DNA from: Halieaceae bacterium
Lineage (GTDB): Bacteria > Pseudomonadota > Gammaproteobacteria > Pseudomonadales > Halieaceae
NCBI GenBank assembly: GCA_902520195.1
Contig: CABYND010000011.1
Coordinates: forward strand, 1 to 60,507
Length of the DNA stretch: 60,507 nt
Direction of reading: 5' to 3'
Shown here in pieces: positions 1 to 9,098 of the stretch. The first letter of the stretch is position 1, and each line of letters opens with the position of its first letter. The position numbers and the translations under genes are program-made. The notes under the pieces were generated by a model, which saw only the letters and a program-made list of their open reading frames with translations, did not search any database and was not told where the DNA came from.

Positions 1-59
1 CCCCATCTGTTTCATCACAGCCCGAGCGTCCATAGTCGTGTGTACCGGCCCCGCAGAGC

Positions 60-386
60 TCAGTCGCCGCCCTCTTCAGCGCCAGCAGATACGAGCTCTT
101 TTAATTCGCCGGAGGCTTCCATATCGCACACAATGTCGCAGCCACCTATCAGCTCACCGTCGACCCATAGCTGAGGGAAGGTCGGCCAGTTGGCATAGGT
201 AGGCAAATTCGCCCGGATCTCCGGGCTGCTCAGCACGTCGACGTAGGCGAATTTCTCCCCGCAGGACATGAGCGCCTGCACGGTACGCGCAGAGAAGCCA
301 CACTGCGGTTGGTTGGGCGAGCCCTTCATGTAGAGGATGATACGGTTTCCCTCTATTTGCTCGCGGATGGTTTCCATGATGTCCAT
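60..386 (-). CDS. grxD: Monothiol glutaredoxin, Grx4/GrxD type
   Basis: Encodes a 108-residue monothiol glutaredoxin, a family that carries or transfers [2Fe-2S] clusters with glutathione and BolA partners in the cytoplasm. Visible signatures are the KGSPNQPQCGFS segment containing the single-cysteine CGFS active site, WPTFPQLWVDGELIGG (the cis-Pro and glutathione-binding region) and GCDIV. The frame stays open upstream to 497, but I chose the ATG at 386 because a GGAG lies 7 bases before it and the resulting length fits the family. It is divergent from argD. Function is confident from the CGFS motif. Confidence 0.93.
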   Translation of the reverse strand: MDIMETIREQIEGNRIILYMKGSPNQPQCGFSARTVQALMSCGEKFAYVDVLSSPEIRANLPTYANWPTFPQLWVDGELIGGCDIVCDMEASGELKELVSAGAEEGGD

Positions 387-564
387 AAACTGCTCCGTAT
401 TGAAAGCGATCAGGCTTGATTCGGCTGGCACCGAGACTGCTATTGTAATACGACAACGGCGCGGCGAGCGCGGCGAGGGATGTAAAACCGCACACACTGT
501 GGATTTGACTCAAGCGGACGCTCCGCTACTCTTGCTCCCCCGCGGATATAAGGGCTGATCCCCG

Positions 565-1761
565 ATGCCAGACGCGTCGCCCGCCATCATGCCGACATAC
601 GGTCGCCTGCCCGTCACCTTCTCCAGAGGGGAAGGTGCTGTGTTGTACGACATGGACGACCACGCCTATCTCGATGGTGTGTCGGGCATCGCAGTAACGA
701 ATCTGGGACACCAGTATCCGCGCGTGACTGAGGCAGTCGCCGAACAGGCTAGCCGCCTCATTCATACCTCCAATCTGTTCCATATTGGCTTGCAGGAAGC
801 TGTCGCAGAGCAACTGCGCGCCGCGACCGGCATGGAAAACATGTTCTTCTGCAACTCGGGCGCAGAGGCGAACGAGGCGGCCATCAAACTCGCGCGCCGC
901 TATGGCGATCAAAAAGGCATTGCTTCACCACAGATCGTTGTGCTCGATGGCGCCTTTCACGGCCGCACCCTCGGCGCGCTGTCCGCGACCGGCAACCAAA
1001 AAATCCGACAGGGATTTGGCCCGCTGCTTGAGGGATTCCAGCGCGTCGCGCCAGACGACCTCTCCGCCGTCGAGGCACTGGCGGCTGAGCGCCAGGATAT
1101 CGTTGCGGTACTAGTAGAACCGATTCTGGGCGAGGGCGGCATCAAGCCGCTGGCCACAGACTTTCTTCAGGGGCTGCGCAGAGTGTGCGATCAGCACGAA
1201 TGGCTGTTGATATTTGATGAAGTGCAAACCGGCAACGGTCGCTGCGGATCAATTTACGTATTTGAGCAGCTGGGCGTTGACCCCGATGTCTTGCTGACCG
1301 CCAAGGGGCTGGGCAATGGTCTGCCTATTGGTGTTTGCATGGCGAAGGGGGTCGCGGCGGAGCAGTTGGGCCCGGGCGATCACGGCTCCACCTATGGCGG
1401 CAACCCGCTCTGCTGCGCGGCAGCGCAAGCCGTGCTAACCGCGCTGGCCGAGGACGGCGTGATGCAACAGGCCGCCAACATCCGCGAGGCGCTGGTCAGC
1501 GCACTGCAAGCCAACCTCCGCGATGCCAAGTTAATCAGCGAAGTGCGCGGCACGGGACTCATGATCGGCATTCAGCCCAGTACCGCGACCGGTGAGATCG
1601 TGAAACGCGGCCTGGACCGCGGTTTACTGCTCAATATTGCGGGGGGCGATACCATTCGTGTGTTACCGCCGCTCGTCATGACCCTCGAGCAAGCTGGCGA
1701 GTTGGGCGCTGGCATCGCTCACATTCTCAACGACGTCGCCAGCCAGGAAAACAACCCATGA
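565..1761 (+). CDS. argD: Acetylornithine / succinyldiaminopimelate aminotransferase
   Basis: A 398-residue class III PLP aminotransferase. In this family it converts N-acetylglutamate semialdehyde to N-acetylornithine and often also serves lysine synthesis. Visible features are SGAEANE (98-104), the FHGRT segment (131-135), the cofactor-binding aspartate in FDEVQ (D218) and the Schiff-base lysine in LTAKGLGNG (K247). The usual GRTG after the Walker-like DEVQTG is GRCG here, a mild variation. Its last codon overlaps the start of argF in an ATGA, so the two are translationally coupled. ArgD rather than AruC/GabT is supported by the argF linkage. Confidence 0.93.
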   Translation: MPDASPAIMPTYGRLPVTFSRGEGAVLYDMDDHAYLDGVSGIAVTNLGHQYPRVTEAVAEQASRLIHTSNLFHIGLQEAVAEQLRAATGMENMFFCNSGAEANEAAIKLARRYGDQKGIASPQIVVLDGAFHGRTLGALSATGNQKIRQGFGPLLEGFQRVAPDDLSAVEALAAERQDIVAVLVEPILGEGGIKPLATDFLQGLRRVCDQHEWLLIFDEVQTGNGRCGSIYVFEQLGVDPDVLLTAKGLGNGLPIGVCMAKGVAAEQLGPGDHGSTYGGNPLCCAAAQAVLTALAEDGVMQQAANIREALVSALQANLRDAKLISEVRGTGLMIGIQPSTATGEIVKRGLDRGLLLNIAGGDTIRVLPPLVMTLEQAGELGAGIAHILNDVASQENNP

Positions 1762-2666
1762 CTGCGCCAAGACACTTTCTCACCCTGATGGATCTCGCGC
1801 CCGATGAAATCCGGGCGCTGATTGCGCGTGCGATTGAATTGAAAACGCAGCACCGCGCCGGCACCGCGCCACGCAGTCTCGAGGGCAAAGTCTTGGCGAT
1901 GATTTTCACCAAAGCCTCGACCCGCACCCGCGTCTCTTTCGAAGCCGGCATGGCGCAGCTCGGCGGCAGCGCGCTGTTTCTATCAGGACAAGACACACAA
2001 CTGGGGCGCGGCGAACCGATTGAGGACAGCGCCCGGGTAATCTCCTCGATGGTCGACATCGTCATGATCAGAACCTTCGCCCACGCGGACGTTGAAGATT
2101 TTGCCGCGCACTCCAGCGTGCCCGTCATTAACGGCCTGACCGACGACTACCACCCCTGCCAAATACTGGCGGATCTGCAGACCTACTTCGAAGTAAGAGG
2201 AGATATCAGCGGACGCAAGGTCTGCTGGTTAGGAGACGGCAACAACGTCTGTCACTCCTGGATGAATGCGGCCCGACAACTCGACTTCGAGCTGGTGGTG
2301 GCGTGCCCCGAGGGGTACGACCCGGACCGCGCGCTGCTGACGGCGTGCGAAGCGCATGCGCGGATCGACCGAGATCCCGCTGCCGCAGTAGAAGGCGCGC
2401 ACCTGTTAGTGACGGATGTCTGGGCGTCGATGGGTCAGGAGAGTGAACAGGCGGCGCGCGAGGCCTTCTTGGCACCTTACCAACTAAATCGATCGCTGCT
2501 CGATCGCGCGTCTTCGGACGCCCTGTATTTGCATTGCCTGCCCGCCCATCGGGGCGAGGAAATCACGGCGGAGCTCATGGACGCACCCGATTCCGTCGTC
2601 TGGCAAGAAGCGGAAAACCGTTTGCATGCGCAAAAAGCACTGATGGAGTTACTGCTCAGCGCCTGA
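1758..2666 (+). CDS. argF: Ornithine carbamoyltransferase
   Basis: A 302-residue anabolic ornithine carbamoyltransferase that makes citrulline from ornithine and carbamoyl phosphate for arginine synthesis. The carbamoyl-phosphate loop STRTR is at 54-58, HPCQ at 132-135, the ornithine-binding SMG at about 224-226 and the catalytic [11 protein letters not shown] at 259-269. The length equals that of the usual proteobacterial ArgF. The start overlaps the argD stop by 4 bases, giving an argD-argF operon. The HCLP motif separates it from aspartate carbamoyltransferase. Confidence 0.95.
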   Translation: MTAPRHFLTLMDLAPDEIRALIARAIELKTQHRAGTAPRSLEGKVLAMIFTKASTRTRVSFEAGMAQLGGSALFLSGQDTQLGRGEPIEDSARVISSMVDIVMIRTFAHADVEDFAAHSSVPVINGLTDDYHPCQILADLQTYFEVRGDISGRKVCWLGDGNNVCHSWMNAARQLDFELVVACPEGYDPDRALLTACEAHARIDRDPAAAVEGAHLLVTDVWASMGQESEQAAREAFLAPYQLNRSLLDRASSDALYLHCLPAHRGEEITAELMDAPDSVVWQEAENRLHAQKALMELLLSA

Positions 2667-2856
2667 TGACACCAACCGAGTCTAAAGCCGCGGGTATTAC
2701 CGATTTTTCCGCGATAATTATAAAAATCTTCCACGTCCGGCATGCGCGGGGATAAGCTCGTTTTCAATCTAAAAGTCAGTGACTTAGCGCTGCTGGCCCG
2801 CTGGGCGCGATGCGTTACCCACAGAATGTTCACAAAAAAGACCCAGCATCCTCTGC

Positions 2857-2885
2857 TTGCATTGTCGGTCATACCCGCCTATCTT
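2857..2885 (+). promoter_or_regulatory. Predicted sigma70 promoter for nrdAB
   Basis: TTGCAT (2857-2862), a 17-base spacer, then TATCTT (2880-2885). Transcription would start near 2892. The -10 element sits inside the upstream NrdR-like box, the arrangement expected for repression by NrdR. Confidence 0.55.
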
Positions 2886-2889
2886 GGGG
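2874..2889 (+). promoter_or_regulatory. NrdR-like box 1 (weak)
   Basis: A degenerate 16-base palindrome centred at 2881.5, within a longer imperfect inverted repeat TACCC...GGGTA (2872-2891). The right half matches the NrdR consensus better than the left. Its centre is 32 bases from that of the second box, which is the helical-phase spacing known for tandem NrdR boxes. Confidence 0.4.
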
Positions 2890-2905
2890 TAGCCGGAGCA
2901 GTGAA

Positions 2906-2921
2906 CCCCTACATATAGGTG
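2906..2921 (+). promoter_or_regulatory. NrdR-like box 2
   Basis: A 16-base site with the near-palindromic core CCTACATATAGG (2908-2919), close to the C-W-A-T-A-T-A-T-W-G core of NrdR boxes. It lies at about +14 to +29 of the predicted transcript. The ATP-cone repressor NrdR is known to bind such pairs upstream of nrd operons. Confidence 0.5.
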
Positions 2922-3021
2922 TTGAGCTAGAAAACCAAGTAAAGCTCAACGTAGACCCGTTTCCGGTAAAAAAAGGACCAGCACATCACAAGAAATTGGC
3001 GTTTCAGAGGCAGCCCAAGAT

Positions 3022-5907
3022 ATGCAAACAGGCAGTGAGTCAATAAAACAAGAAAGCGTCGCTTCCACTCAAGCTGCGACTAGAGAAAACCCCAATCCGA
3101 CACGATTGTCCGCCACTGCGCCGGGCCAATTGCGGGTCATTAAACGTAATGGCACCGTGGTCCCGTTTGAAGACAGCAAAATCACGGTAGCGATCACCAA
3201 GGCCTTTTTGGCTGTGGAAGGTGGCACCGCTGCTGCCAGCAGCCGCATTCATGAAACGGTTGCCAACCTGACCGCGCAGGTCGTCGCGACCTTCAAACGC
3301 CGCATGCCCTCGGGCGGCACGCTGCATATCGAGGACATTCAGGATCAGGTCGAGCTGGAATTAATGCGCGGCGGCGAGCACAAAATCGCGCGAGACTACG
3401 TGATCTACCGAGAAGCGCGACGCCAGGAACGCGATGCAAAAGTCGAGCTATCTCCCGAATCGCAGGCCGCGGCAAAGGGCATCAACATTGTCCAGTCCGA
3501 CGGTAGCAAAACACCTCTAGATATTGAACGCATCGGCACGATCGTCGCCGAGGCCTGTGCCGGACTGCAGGATGTCACCGAGTCCGCCATCATCGATGAG
3601 GCCCTGCGCAATCTCTACGACGGCGTCTCAGCAAAAGAGTGCAGCACCTCACTGGTGATCACGGCGCGCACGCTGATTGAACAGGAGCCCAACTACAGCT
3701 ACGCGGCCGCGAGACTGCTACTCGATGATCTGCGCGCGGAAGGCCTGAGCTTCATGGGGGTCGCAGAAAGCGCCACCCAGGCAGAGATGAGCACGTATTA
3801 CCCGCGGGCACTCAAGGCGTTTATCCAACGCGGTATTGAGCTGGAGCTGCTGGCACCGAACCTCGCCGAGTTTGACCTCGACGTGCTGGGCGAGGCGCTG
3901 GAGGCAGAGCGGGATCTGCAGTTTACCTACCTCGGGCTGCAGACCTTGTATGACCGTTACTTTATCCACAGCGACGAGGTGCGTTTCGAGCTGCCGCAGA
4001 TTTTCTTTATGCGCGTCGCAATGGGGCTCTCCGTTCGGGAAGATAACCCCAACGCGCGAGCGATCGAGTTTTATCGACTGCTGTCGTCCTTCGACTACAT
4101 GAGCTCGACACCGACGCTGTTCAATTCCGGTACCCTACGGCCGCAGCTGAGCTCCTGTTACCTCACGACCGTGCCAGACGATCTGTTCGGCATTTACGGC
4201 GCGATTCAGGACAACGCCATGCTGTCCAAGTTCGCAGGGGGACTAGGCAACGACTGGACACCGGTGCGGGCGCTGGGTGCTTACATCAAAGGCACCAACG
4301 GCAAAAGCCAGGGCATCGTGCCCTTCCTGAAAGTCGTTAATGACACTGCTGTGGCAGTGAATCAGGGTGGAAAGCGCAAGGGGGCGGTGTGCGCCTATCT
4401 AGAAACATGGCACATGGATATCGAGGAGTTCCTCGACCTGCGCAAGAACACCGGTGATGACCGTCGACGCACACACGACATGAATACCGCTAATTGGATC
4501 CCCGATCTGTTTATGAAGCGGGTATTCGAGGATGGCGACTGGACCCTGTTCTCCCCCAACGACGTGCCGGACCTGCATGATCTGTACGGCACCGCGTTCG
4601 AGGAGCGCTACGAGCAATACGAGCAGATGGCGCGGGATGGCGAACTCAAGCTCCATAAAACGCTGAAGGCACAAAACCTGTGGCGCAAGATGCTGGGCAT
4701 GATCTTTGAGACCGGCCACCCCTGGATGACCTTCAAAGACCCCTGCAACTTGCGCTCGCCCCAGCAACACTTTGGCGTGGTGCACTCCTCCAATCTCTGC
4801 ACCGAGATCACGCTGAACACGAACTCGGAAGAGATCGCGGTCTGCAATCTGGGCTCGGTCAACCTGCCGCAGCACATTGAGAACGGTGAGCTAAATCTCG
4901 ACAAGTTGAAAGGCACCGTGCGCACGGCGATCCGTATGCTCGATAACGTAATCGACATCAATTACTACTCTGTACCGCAGGCTGAGACATCAAACTTCCG
5001 TCATCGCCCGATTGGCCTTGGCCTGATGGGCTTTCAGGATGCGCTCTACAAGATCGATGCGCCTTACGGATCCGAAGACGCGGTCACTTTCGCAGATCGG
5101 TCCATGGAGGCCATCAGCTACTTTGCCATCGAAGCGTCCAGCGAGCTGTCGAGTGAGCGAGGCAGCTACTCATCCTATGATGGATCGCTGTGGAGCCGCG
5201 GCATCTTCCCGCTCGATTCACTAGAAATCCTGATTGAGCAGCGTGGCGAAAAATACATCGACGTCAATCGTGACAAGACCCTCGACTGGGATGCCTTGAA
5301 GGCCAAAGTTGCCTCCGCGGGCATGCGCAATTCAAACGTGATGGCTATCGCACCAACGGCAACCATTGCCAACATCACCGGCGTATCGCAGTCCATCGAA
5401 CCCACCTATCAGAACCTGTATGTCAAATCGAATCTGTCCGGTGAGTTCACTGTCGTGAACCCGTACCTGGTCAATGACCTGAAGAGTCGCGACCTCTGGG
5501 ACAAAGTCATGGTCAACGACCTAAAATACTTCGATGGCAGCGTGCAGACCATCGATCGTATTCCAGCCGACCTGAAAGCCAAGTACGCGACTGCGTTTGA
5601 GGTCGAGCCCCGCTGGTTGGTAGACAGCGCGAGCCGGCGCCAGAAGTGGATTGATCAGGCGCAGTCTTTGAATCTTTACATTAATAATGCCAGCGGCAAG
5701 AAGCTGGACGTGACCTACCGCATGGCGTGGTTCAGCGGTCTCAAGACAACGTACTACCTAAGATCTCTGGCCGCCACCGGTACCGAAAAATCGACGGTAG
5801 ATACGGGCAATCTCAATGCCGTGTCCAGCGCTACCAAAACCCCACAGCCGGCGCCAGTGCCTCAGGCCTGCTCGCTGGACGATCCAGACTGTGAAGCCTG
5901 CCAGTAA
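3022..5907 (+). CDS. nrdA: Class Ia ribonucleoside-diphosphate reductase, alpha subunit
   Basis: A 961-residue catalytic subunit that reduces ribonucleoside diphosphates to deoxyribonucleotides. Two ATP-cone domains occupy about residues 25-125 and 150-245, as in the Pseudomonas NrdA with duplicated cones; typically only the first is a functional allosteric site. The active site is visible as SSCYL (C379), NLCTE (N591, C593, E595) and the partner cysteine C608. The C-terminal tail ends in a CxxC (C957, C960) that passes reducing equivalents. The start is the first good ATG after the leader, with only a weak Shine-Dalgarno. nrdB follows after 35 bases. Confidence 0.96.
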   Translation: MQTGSESIKQESVASTQAATRENPNPTRLSATAPGQLRVIKRNGTVVPFEDSKITVAITKAFLAVEGGTAAASSRIHETVANLTAQVVATFKRRMPSGGTLHIEDIQDQVELELMRGGEHKIARDYVIYREARRQERDAKVELSPESQAAAKGINIVQSDGSKTPLDIERIGTIVAEACAGLQDVTESAIIDEALRNLYDGVSAKECSTSLVITARTLIEQEPNYSYAAARLLLDDLRAEGLSFMGVAESATQAEMSTYYPRALKAFIQRGIELELLAPNLAEFDLDVLGEALEAERDLQFTYLGLQTLYDRYFIHSDEVRFELPQIFFMRVAMGLSVREDNPNARAIEFYRLLSSFDYMSSTPTLFNSGTLRPQLSSCYLTTVPDDLFGIYGAIQDNAMLSKFAGGLGNDWTPVRALGAYIKGTNGKSQGIVPFLKVVNDTAVAVNQGGKRKGAVCAYLETWHMDIEEFLDLRKNTGDDRRRTHDMNTANWIPDLFMKRVFEDGDWTLFSPNDVPDLHDLYGTAFEERYEQYEQMARDGELKLHKTLKAQNLWRKMLGMIFETGHPWMTFKDPCNLRSPQQHFGVVHSSNLCTEITLNTNSEEIAVCNLGSVNLPQHIENGELNLDKLKGTVRTAIRMLDNVIDINYYSVPQAETSNFRHRPIGLGLMGFQDALYKIDAPYGSEDAVTFADRSMEAISYFAIEASSELSSERGSYSSYDGSLWSRGIFPLDSLEILIEQRGEKYIDVNRDKTLDWDALKAKVASAGMRNSNVMAIAPTATIANITGVSQSIEPTYQNLYVKSNLSGEFTVVNPYLVNDLKSRDLWDKVMVNDLKYFDGSVQTIDRIPADLKAKYATAFEVEPRWLVDSASRRQKWIDQAQSLNLYINNASGKKLDVTYRMAWFSGLKTTYYLRSLAATGTEKSTVDTGNLNAVSSATKTPQPAPVPQACSLDDPDCEACQ

Positions 5908-5942
5908 CAGCGGGCCACACGTTGTAATAGGAGAAGATGATT

Positions 5943-7190
5943 ATGTTGACTTGGGACGACTACAATCAGGAAGACAGTGTGGCTGCGACAGCAGCCCCCG
6001 AACCCGCCGTGGTGGCGGCAGCCGCTGCGGCGCAGGAGGTTGTGACAGCGCCTGAACCCGCGGCTTCACAGCCTGCATCTGCCGAGCCTTCGCCCGAGGC
6101 GATGCAAGCGGCGGAAGCCGTCATCGCCAATATGGATGCATCAGCTGGCGTAAAAGAGCTTGAAATGGGTGCGTCACGCGTATCGGTTGATGAGAAAGCG
6201 ATGATCAACTGCCGCGCTGACCTCAATCAGCTCGTGCCCTTCAAGTACGACTGGGCTTGGCAAAAGTACCTCGACGGCTGCGCCAACCACTGGATGCCGC
6301 AGGAAATTAACATGACCGCTGACGTCGCCACATGGAAGAGCAGCGACGGTCTGAGCGAGGACGAGCGCCGCATCGTGATGCGTTCCCTCGGATATTTCTC
6401 GACAGCGGATTCGCTGGTGGCCAATAACCTGGTGCTGGGCATCTACCGGTTGGTCACCAACCCAGAGTGCCGGCAGTATCTGCTGCGTCAGGCCTTTGAA
6501 GAGGCGATCCATACCCACGCATACCAGTACTGCATCGAGTCCCTCGGCATGGATGAAGGCGAGGTCTTCAACATGTATCGCGAGGTGCCGTCGGTAGCGA
6601 AAAAGGCCGCGTGGTCCATCAGCCATACACACGAGCTGTCTGACCCCAACTTCAGCACCGGCACCATCGAGGCTGACCAGCAGTTACTGCGCAACCTGAT
6701 TGGTTTCTATGGCGTCACAGAGGGCATCTTCTTCTACTGCGGCTTCACGCAAATCCTGTCCATGGGTCGCCGTAACAAGATGACGGGCGTCGCAGAGCAG
6801 TTCCAGTACATCCTTCGGGACGAGTCGATGCACCTGAACTTTGGCATCGACGTGATCAACCAGATCAAATTGGAAAATCCACATCTTTGGACCGAGAAGT
6901 TCAAGGAAGAGGTGTCTCAGATGATTCTTGAGGGCACTGCACTCGAAATCGAGTACGCTCGCGACACCATGCCGCGGGGCGTCCTAGGCATGAACGCAGC
7001 GATGATGGAAGAGTATCTGCACTTTATCGCCAACAGACGCCTGACCCAGCTGGGACTTTCCGAGCAGTTCCCGGGAGCACAAAATCCCTTCCCGTGGATG
7101 TCAGAGATCATGGACCTACGGAAAGAGAAGAACTTCTTTGAGACCCGAGTCATCGAGTATCAGACAGGCGGCGCTCTGAGCTGGGACTGA
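5943..7190 (+). CDS. nrdB: Class Ia ribonucleoside-diphosphate reductase, beta subunit
   Basis: A 415-residue radical-generating subunit carrying the diiron-tyrosyl cofactor. Iron ligands and the radical tyrosine are visible in FSTADS (Asp), [10 protein letters not shown] (Glu, His and the radical Tyr), VTEGIFF (Glu) and [10 protein letters not shown] (Glu, His). An Ala/Pro/Glu-rich segment of about 60 residues precedes the ferritin-like core; Pseudomonas NrdB proteins have a comparable extension. An ATG also occurs at 5937, but the start at 5943 has GGAG at 9 bases and yields the family-typical MLTWDD N-terminus. A terminator follows. Confidence 0.96.
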   Translation: MLTWDDYNQEDSVAATAAPEPAVVAAAAAAQEVVTAPEPAASQPASAEPSPEAMQAAEAVIANMDASAGVKELEMGASRVSVDEKAMINCRADLNQLVPFKYDWAWQKYLDGCANHWMPQEINMTADVATWKSSDGLSEDERRIVMRSLGYFSTADSLVANNLVLGIYRLVTNPECRQYLLRQAFEEAIHTHAYQYCIESLGMDEGEVFNMYREVPSVAKKAAWSISHTHELSDPNFSTGTIEADQQLLRNLIGFYGVTEGIFFYCGFTQILSMGRRNKMTGVAEQFQYILRDESMHLNFGIDVINQIKLENPHLWTEKFKEEVSQMILEGTALEIEYARDTMPRGVLGMNAAMMEEYLHFIANRRLTQLGLSEQFPGAQNPFPWMSEIMDLRKEKNFFETRVIEYQTGGALSWD

Positions 7191-7208
7191 GCGATCTCTC
7201 ACTGAGAA

Positions 7209-7233
7209 AAGGCGCATTCGTTGCGCCTTCTTT
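7209..7233 (+). terminator. Rho-independent terminator after nrdB
   Basis: Stem AAGGCGC / GCGCCTT (7209-7215 and 7223-7229) with a 7-base loop, followed by CTTT. It closes the nrdAB operon 18 bases after the stop codon. Confidence 0.75.
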
Positions 7234-7340
7234 ACGGACACATAGAAAGCCAGTATCCGCCATCCACTTATGGTTCTAACGCCGCCACTGATCGGCGATA
7301 AACGCTACACTCTGCGGCCAAGAAAGCAGAGTGATATGTT

Positions 7341-8294
7341 ATGTCGTTATGGGATCGTATTGATGCTGAGAGCAAACCAGCGCTGAATATGCTCTGGGAG
7401 GCCATACCCAGAGGCCTGAACAGCATCCCGGATATTGTTGCGCGTCGCGCTGCCTACAGTGCCTTTCGTGCCGCCGCCCCTAAAGCTGATTACCCTCATC
7501 TGAACGTTACTGATCACACTTTCCAAGGCCCGGGTGGCGATCTTGGTCTGAGGCTTTATCGGCCTATTGCGGCAGATGACGAAGCACCGGGACTGATCTA
7601 CATCCATGGTGGCGGCATGATAATGGGTAACCTGGAGAGTCAGGACGAAGTCCTAAAGATTTGTGCATCAGAACTTCGCATGCCTATTGCCTCACTGGAT
7701 TATCGTAAAGCGCCGGAGCACCCCTATCCCGCCGCGCCTGAAGACTGCTACGCGGGCGTATGTTGGGTCTTCGAGCATGCCTCGGATCTTGGTATGGATT
7801 CTCATAATATGGGCCTCATGGGGGTCTCAGCTGGCGGGGGACTTGCGCTGGCAGCCGCACTCATGCTGCGCGACCGACAAGGGCCAAGCCTGAAATATCT
7901 CGTGCCCCTGTGCCCCATGATTGACGACCGGCACCATACAGACTCCTCGAAAACCGTGTTAGACATCGGCGTCTGGGATCGAGAAGCTTCAATCGAGGCA
8001 TGGAATTGGTACCTCTGCAACTCAGCACCTGACGCCTATGCGGCGCCAGCGAGAGCGGAGAATTTATCGGGTCTGCCACCCACCTACATTGATGTCGGCG
8101 ATCTCGATCTGTTCCGAGACGAGGACATGCTCATCGCGCAACGCCTGTCCGCCGCGGGCGTCCCGGTGGAGTTTCACTTATGGACAGGGGCGTACCACGT
8201 GTCGGAACTATTTGCGCCTCAGGCCACGCTTAGCAAGCGAATCTGGGCGACCCGCTATGCGGCGATCAGAAGGCTGGCTGGATTAGAAACCTGA
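7341..8294 (+). CDS. Alpha/beta hydrolase, hormone-sensitive-lipase (HSL) family esterase
   Basis: A 317-residue carboxylesterase of the bacterial HSL family, which hydrolyses short- to medium-chain esters. The oxyanion-hole HGGG is at 89-92, the nucleophile elbow GVSAGG places Ser163, the acid is the Asp in DVGDLD (about D256) and the base is H286 in GAYHV. There is no signal peptide, so it is probably cytoplasmic. The ribosome binding site is weak. It stands alone between the nrdAB terminator and the GFA gene; the substrate is unknown. Confidence 0.85.
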   Translation: MSLWDRIDAESKPALNMLWEAIPRGLNSIPDIVARRAAYSAFRAAAPKADYPHLNVTDHTFQGPGGDLGLRLYRPIAADDEAPGLIYIHGGGMIMGNLESQDEVLKICASELRMPIASLDYRKAPEHPYPAAPEDCYAGVCWVFEHASDLGMDSHNMGLMGVSAGGGLALAAALMLRDRQGPSLKYLVPLCPMIDDRHHTDSSKTVLDIGVWDREASIEAWNWYLCNSAPDAYAAPARAENLSGLPPTYIDVGDLDLFRDEDMLIAQRLSAAGVPVEFHLWTGAYHVSELFAPQATLSKRIWATRYAAIRRLAGLET

Positions 8295-8411
8295 CGCCAA
8301 CAATGCAATAAGCCGCATCAGGAGGCTCCGGTCAGCTACGATTTATGCGTTGCCCCATGAATTTAGGCTGATAGAGTGTTCGCTTTTATGCCAGTAGCTG
8401 TGGAGCTCAAC

Positions 8412-8819
8412 ATGCAAAAAGGTCAGTGCTTATGTGGCAGCGTCCAGTACGAGTTTGATGAGACCCAGATCGCTATGGGCCTTCATTGCCACTGCAAAGA
8501 TTGCCAACGCGTAACTGGATCCGGCAAGGCAACCGTGATCATGTTCCCGCGAAATGCCGTCAAGATTGAAGGCGACTACAAAACTTATGCGTCGCTGGGA
8601 ATTGAAGGATCCCACGTAAATCGGGGTTTCTGCCCCATATGCGGCAGCCAGATGTTCACTTTCGTCGATGAGCTCCCAGGCCAGATGTTTATCAAAGCGG
8701 GAGGTATGGAAGACACCAGCTGGCTTTCTGTAGACACTACCTGCTGGACCAGTACGGCGCGTGACTGGTTACCGCCCGACCGCAACACCGTCACCTTCGC
8801 TGGCAACCCTGGGAAATAA
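8412..8819 (+). CDS. GFA (glutathione-dependent formaldehyde-activating)/CENP-V family protein
   Basis: A 135-residue zinc protein of the GFA/CENP-V family. The zinc sites are visible as CLCG (C6, C8), HCHCKDC and FCPICGSQ. Family members are named after a glutathione-formaldehyde adduct enzyme, but that activity is doubtful for most, so the function is open. The frame is open from 8376; I chose the ATG at 8412 because GGAG lies 6 bases before it and the zinc motif then starts near the N-terminus as in relatives. Confidence 0.82.
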   Translation: MQKGQCLCGSVQYEFDETQIAMGLHCHCKDCQRVTGSGKATVIMFPRNAVKIEGDYKTYASLGIEGSHVNRGFCPICGSQMFTFVDELPGQMFIKAGGMEDTSWLSVDTTCWTSTARDWLPPDRNTVTFAGNPGK

Positions 8820-8997
8820 ATTGCCACCGAAGCCTGCCACGGCCTCATCTCGTTATTCAGAGGGCGGGCAGCGGCACTAAACCGTATATTGCTAACTGAT
8901 TGTTTTAATGATTTTTTAACCAGGCTGATCTATGGGCATTATGCACTGTTTTTCTAAAGGAGGTCGCTCACGCCCCCAACTCAACCCCTGTGTAAAA

Positions 8998-9019
8998 AAA
9001 CAAACGCCCCTGTTTGCTT
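8998..9019 (+). promoter_or_regulatory. Island operator, copy e (TonB receptor promoter)
   Basis: Half-sites AAACAAAC (8998-9005) and GTTTGCTT (9012-9019) with a 6-base spacer: 15 of 16 positions fit AAACAARC-N6-GYTTGTTT. A TTGCTT (9014-9019) in the right half is followed 16 bases later by TAACCT (9036-9041), a plausible promoter for the receptor gene at 9099. The rest of the gap 8820-9098 shows nothing else clear. Confidence 0.6.
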
Positions 9020-9098
9020 ACGATGCCGTCTTGTGTAACCTCTCGCATGGTAGTCACATCGACCTTAATAAAACTAATAGTATTTTTGGAGTCATGCC

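Larger units (their letters stand above)
2667..3021 (+). promoter_or_regulatory. Intergenic region carrying the nrdAB control region
   Basis: A 355-base gap between argF and nrdA. It holds a promoter at 2857-2885, two NrdR-like palindromes (2874-2889 and 2906-2921) and one near-consensus DnaA box (TTACCCACA, 2815-2823, one mismatch to TTATCCACA). An open frame across 2810-3046 has no good ribosome binding site and is not called a gene. The 5' leader before nrdA would be about 130 bases. I see no clear argF terminator. Confidence 0.6.

Noticed and set aside
1-59. Possible gene end before grxD
   Set aside because: Only 59 bases are available and no convincing coding signal can be judged.
2810-3046. 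78-codon frame upstream of nrdA
   Set aside because: It covers the predicted promoter and NrdR-like boxes, lacks a ribosome binding site and has no recognisable product.
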